Shown here: one piece after another, positions 61,748 to 64,000 of the stretch
Layout: every line of letters begins with the position of its first letter
How positions within the stretch are numbered: position 1 is the stretch's first letter
From: Ophthalmolycus amberensis
Taxonomy: Eukaryota > Chordata > Actinopteri > Perciformes > Zoarcidae
Assembly (NCBI GenBank): GCA_024529925.1
Contig: JAFEUB010000894.1
Coordinates: 1,246,501 to 1,310,500, forward strand
Direction of reading: 5' to 3'
DNA length: 64,000 nt
Notes under the pieces: model-generated
What the model was told of the DNA's origin: nothing
Database searches by the model: none
Seen by the model: the letters and a program-made list of their open reading frames with translations, nothing else
Made by a program: the position numbers and the translations under genes

Positions 61748-63125
61748 CAGAGCACACATAAACACACACACTCAAATATCTATCTCTTGATCTGAGCTGC
61801 CGGCTGTGATGGAGGATGATCATGTAAGGCGGTTGTCACACAGCCACTGCTGCAGGATTTCTACTGAGGGGATGAAATCCACGAAGGCTCAGATAAATGC
61901 CTTCACTTCGGATATGTAACGTGATATGTGTCATCTATTGCTCATTGATCTTTTTAAATCAGTTTCCAGTGAGACACTGTGGACCACCTTCAAAATGGTG
62001 GATGATACAGTTTGACTGATTATTGTAAAACCCATTACAGCGTGTGTTGTCCAGAGCTATCATTCACACCTTTTTTTCCACAGCAGACATTTTGACTAAA
62101 AGTGCAGGTACAGCTACAACTAGAAAGTTGCACTCAGTCGACTGTATTGTGCGATTGACTGAATATAACCCACAACTGGCTAACCCCCCCCGACTGGACA
62201 CGAAAGGGTTGTAAGTCGCTGTAAAACACACTTCATTCAAACTCTAAAACAAGCGGCGATGTAAGCCGACAATTGTCTCGAAGTCGTTGTTTAAGACACT
62301 GACAAACCTAAATGGAATGCAGTCAATATAAATGTGACTGGTTCCACCTGTTTTTTCCGGGAAAATTAACAATAAATATAAGGTAAACACTTGTCAAAGT
62401 AAACAACAAAGTGTTCAAGGATCAAGTGTTTAAAAAAGTAAAACGTGTATTTGTGTAAACACAAACTGAGCATTAAATATCATGCAGTGATTAGCATCAA
62501 ACCATCAGTGTGGAGAGAGAGAGAGCCAAGGGGGTGGAGGCAGTCATTATGTGCTCTCCACTGGTGACTTGAAGCTCATAAGGGATTATATCGCTACTAC
62601 CTCAATTGTTCGCCTTTTGTTGTGTTGTTTAGTCACATTTTCTGTTTGATTGTGATGCCTTGGTGTGTGTGTGTGTGTTATGTGGGTGTGTTCCCTGCAC
62701 TACGTGTCTAAATGCACGTTTTCATGTGTGCTTGTTCGTAGGTGTGAGTGCACAAGATAGGTCAGGGCACTCCGAAGGCAAAGGTCAAAGAACGGTGTGT
62801 GTGCAGGTCCCCGATAAACGGCTGTGTTTGACTAATCTGACGAGAGGTGGGTCAGTAGGCCTGTGACCCTGACACGAATAAACACACCTCCTGACACAAC
62901 TCTGCTACTGTCAATAACATTTCTACACACACACCAGCAGAATGTAGGCCATGGCAACAATACACTCAGCGGGAGCGTGGTCTGCTCGGCTCGGGCTGAG
63001 CTGCATTGCGGTGTCTGTCTCGTGTTTCATGTGCAGATTAAACGTAAGGTGTGTCTTTTGGTTGATGCCAAAAGTGCTTTACAGTGGGACGGAAGGATTA
63101 TAATATACCAACACTGAGAGCTAGA

Positions 63126-63151
63126 TCGATAGATAGATAGATAGATAGATA
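63126..63151. repeat. (GATA)n microsatellite
   Basis: Six uninterrupted gata/tagat units after a short imperfect start. Confidence 0.85.
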
Positions 63152-64000
63152 CTACTATAGTAAAGCACATGTAGAGACCTCTCCTTGACCGTCCTGACCC
63201 TGCTGCACATCCCCCCCCCCCACATAGTGGACTCACTGTCTTGACCTCGACACCACACTGTCTCAGGAATACAGCTGAGACACACAGCTCTGCTTTCAAC
63301 AATGGTTAATATTATAGGATATATCATTATCTGATATTTGTAGACATCTTTCGGCTGCTTGACGGTTTCGTTGTGTACTGATATGGAACGTCCTAACAGA
63401 AAACAGAGTGTTTGTATTTTATTGATTCAGATAATTACAGATATTTGGTTATTTTGTTTTTCTATTTATGTATACTAAAAGGTTGTGTTAACATATTTGA
63501 ATGAAAATCTTTGAGATCATTAGATTAGATGCTAAATGAACTGAAATAAACAATTAATCTAATGTCAGTTTGCTAATTTATGACCTGTTAGGAGTAGAGA
63601 TGAAATTATGGACATCTGATATGACACTTGACTATAATGCTGTTCAATAATGATTGAAATAACATTGAAATTGTAAATACTTTTGCTTGTAATGACCTAC
63701 AGTATATTGAAATGGTACTGGAGCTAACAATGAACTAGGACTCCCCATGATGGGAGAAAGAAAGCCTTTTCCTATGGCTCTCCTCCCCCCCCCCCCCCCA
63801 GCAGCCACAGCTCCAGAAGGGATGCGGGATGCTTTTCAAGATGCTCATCCCCCTCTTTGCTCTCTTTTGTGTGTGTGGGTTATTGAGCAGCAGACAGATG
63901 GCTGTCATCATACAAACCTGGGATTTGGCCCGCAGATTACTCTGAAGAACACTGGATGGCTGGCGAGGATGAAGCCGTTGGTGGAGGCTTTCTTTCATCT

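Larger units (their letters stand above)
58404..64000. other. Intergenic region upstream of the internexin gene
   Basis: No exon could be supported. It contains a possible retroelement 3' tail (about 58985-59130, ending gacaataaaaaatgg), (CA)n at 59473-59490 and 61711-61745, (GT)n at 62661-62680, (GATA)n at 63126-63151, and poly-C runs at about 63211-63220 and 63786-63800. Two CTCF-like words are listed separately. The last 70 bases have a weakly exon-like frame that I could not assign. Confidence 0.4.

Noticed and set aside
1..64000. tRNA, rRNA, CRISPR or bacterial-type operon features
   Set aside because: None seen. No convincing tRNA cloverleaf was found, and the sequence is clearly a vertebrate genome.

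Overview
The window is vertebrate nuclear DNA, almost certainly from a ray-finned (teleost) fish. Multi-exon genes with GT..AG introns, many CA/TG and AT microsatellites, non-LTR and DNA-transposon remnants, and fish-type proteins (gefiltin/alpha-internexin, bmp10, cds2) all point that way. I can support seven protein-coding loci. All exon limits below were read by eye from splice sites, codon phase and remembered family sequences; no alignment or search was run.

Layout. (1) 109-288 (+): terminal exon of an erlin gene, then 3'UTR or intergenic DNA. (2) 4073-5964 and 9447-10880 (+): two tandem cholesterol-25-hydroxylase-like genes of 271 aa. Each is split by one intron and they are almost identical from start codon to stop codon, while their flanks have diverged. 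A degenerate minisatellite (about 6930-7460) lies between them. (3) 16158-18195 (-): bmp10, two exons, with a one-base frameshift near the end of exon 1. (4) 21354-33122 (-): arhgap25 (PH, RhoGAP, C-terminal coiled coil), eleven coding exons, with a second one-base frameshift in the last exon. (5) 37228-47254 (-): cds2, phosphatidate cytidylyltransferase, thirteen coding exons, fully in frame, with a hAT transposon in one intron and CA repeats on both sides of one exon. (6) 54006-58264 (-): a type IV neuronal intermediate filament gene (alpha-internexin/gefiltin type) with a glutamate-rich tail. The rest is intergenic sequence, UTR and repeats.

The genes do not form one pathway. Three act in lipid or ER biology (erlin in ER sterol-linked quality control, CH25H-like oxysterol synthesis, CDS2 in phosphatidylinositol precursor supply). 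The others are a cardiovascular ligand, a Rac-type GAP and a neuronal filament. The bmp10-arhgap25 neighbour pair also exists in human (2p13-14), and erlin1, CH25H and INA all lie on human 10q23-24, so the segment looks like a rearranged mixture of ancestral blocks.

Most notable: the ch25h-like pair (a probable gene-conversion tract, a microinversion that flips a poly(A) signal, and a TATA box in only one copy); the two +1 frameshifts in otherwise well conserved genes; the CA-repeat-flanked cds2 exon with a candidate alternative first exon; and a complete hAT element with its 8-bp target duplication. I found no evidence for a wholly new biological system.
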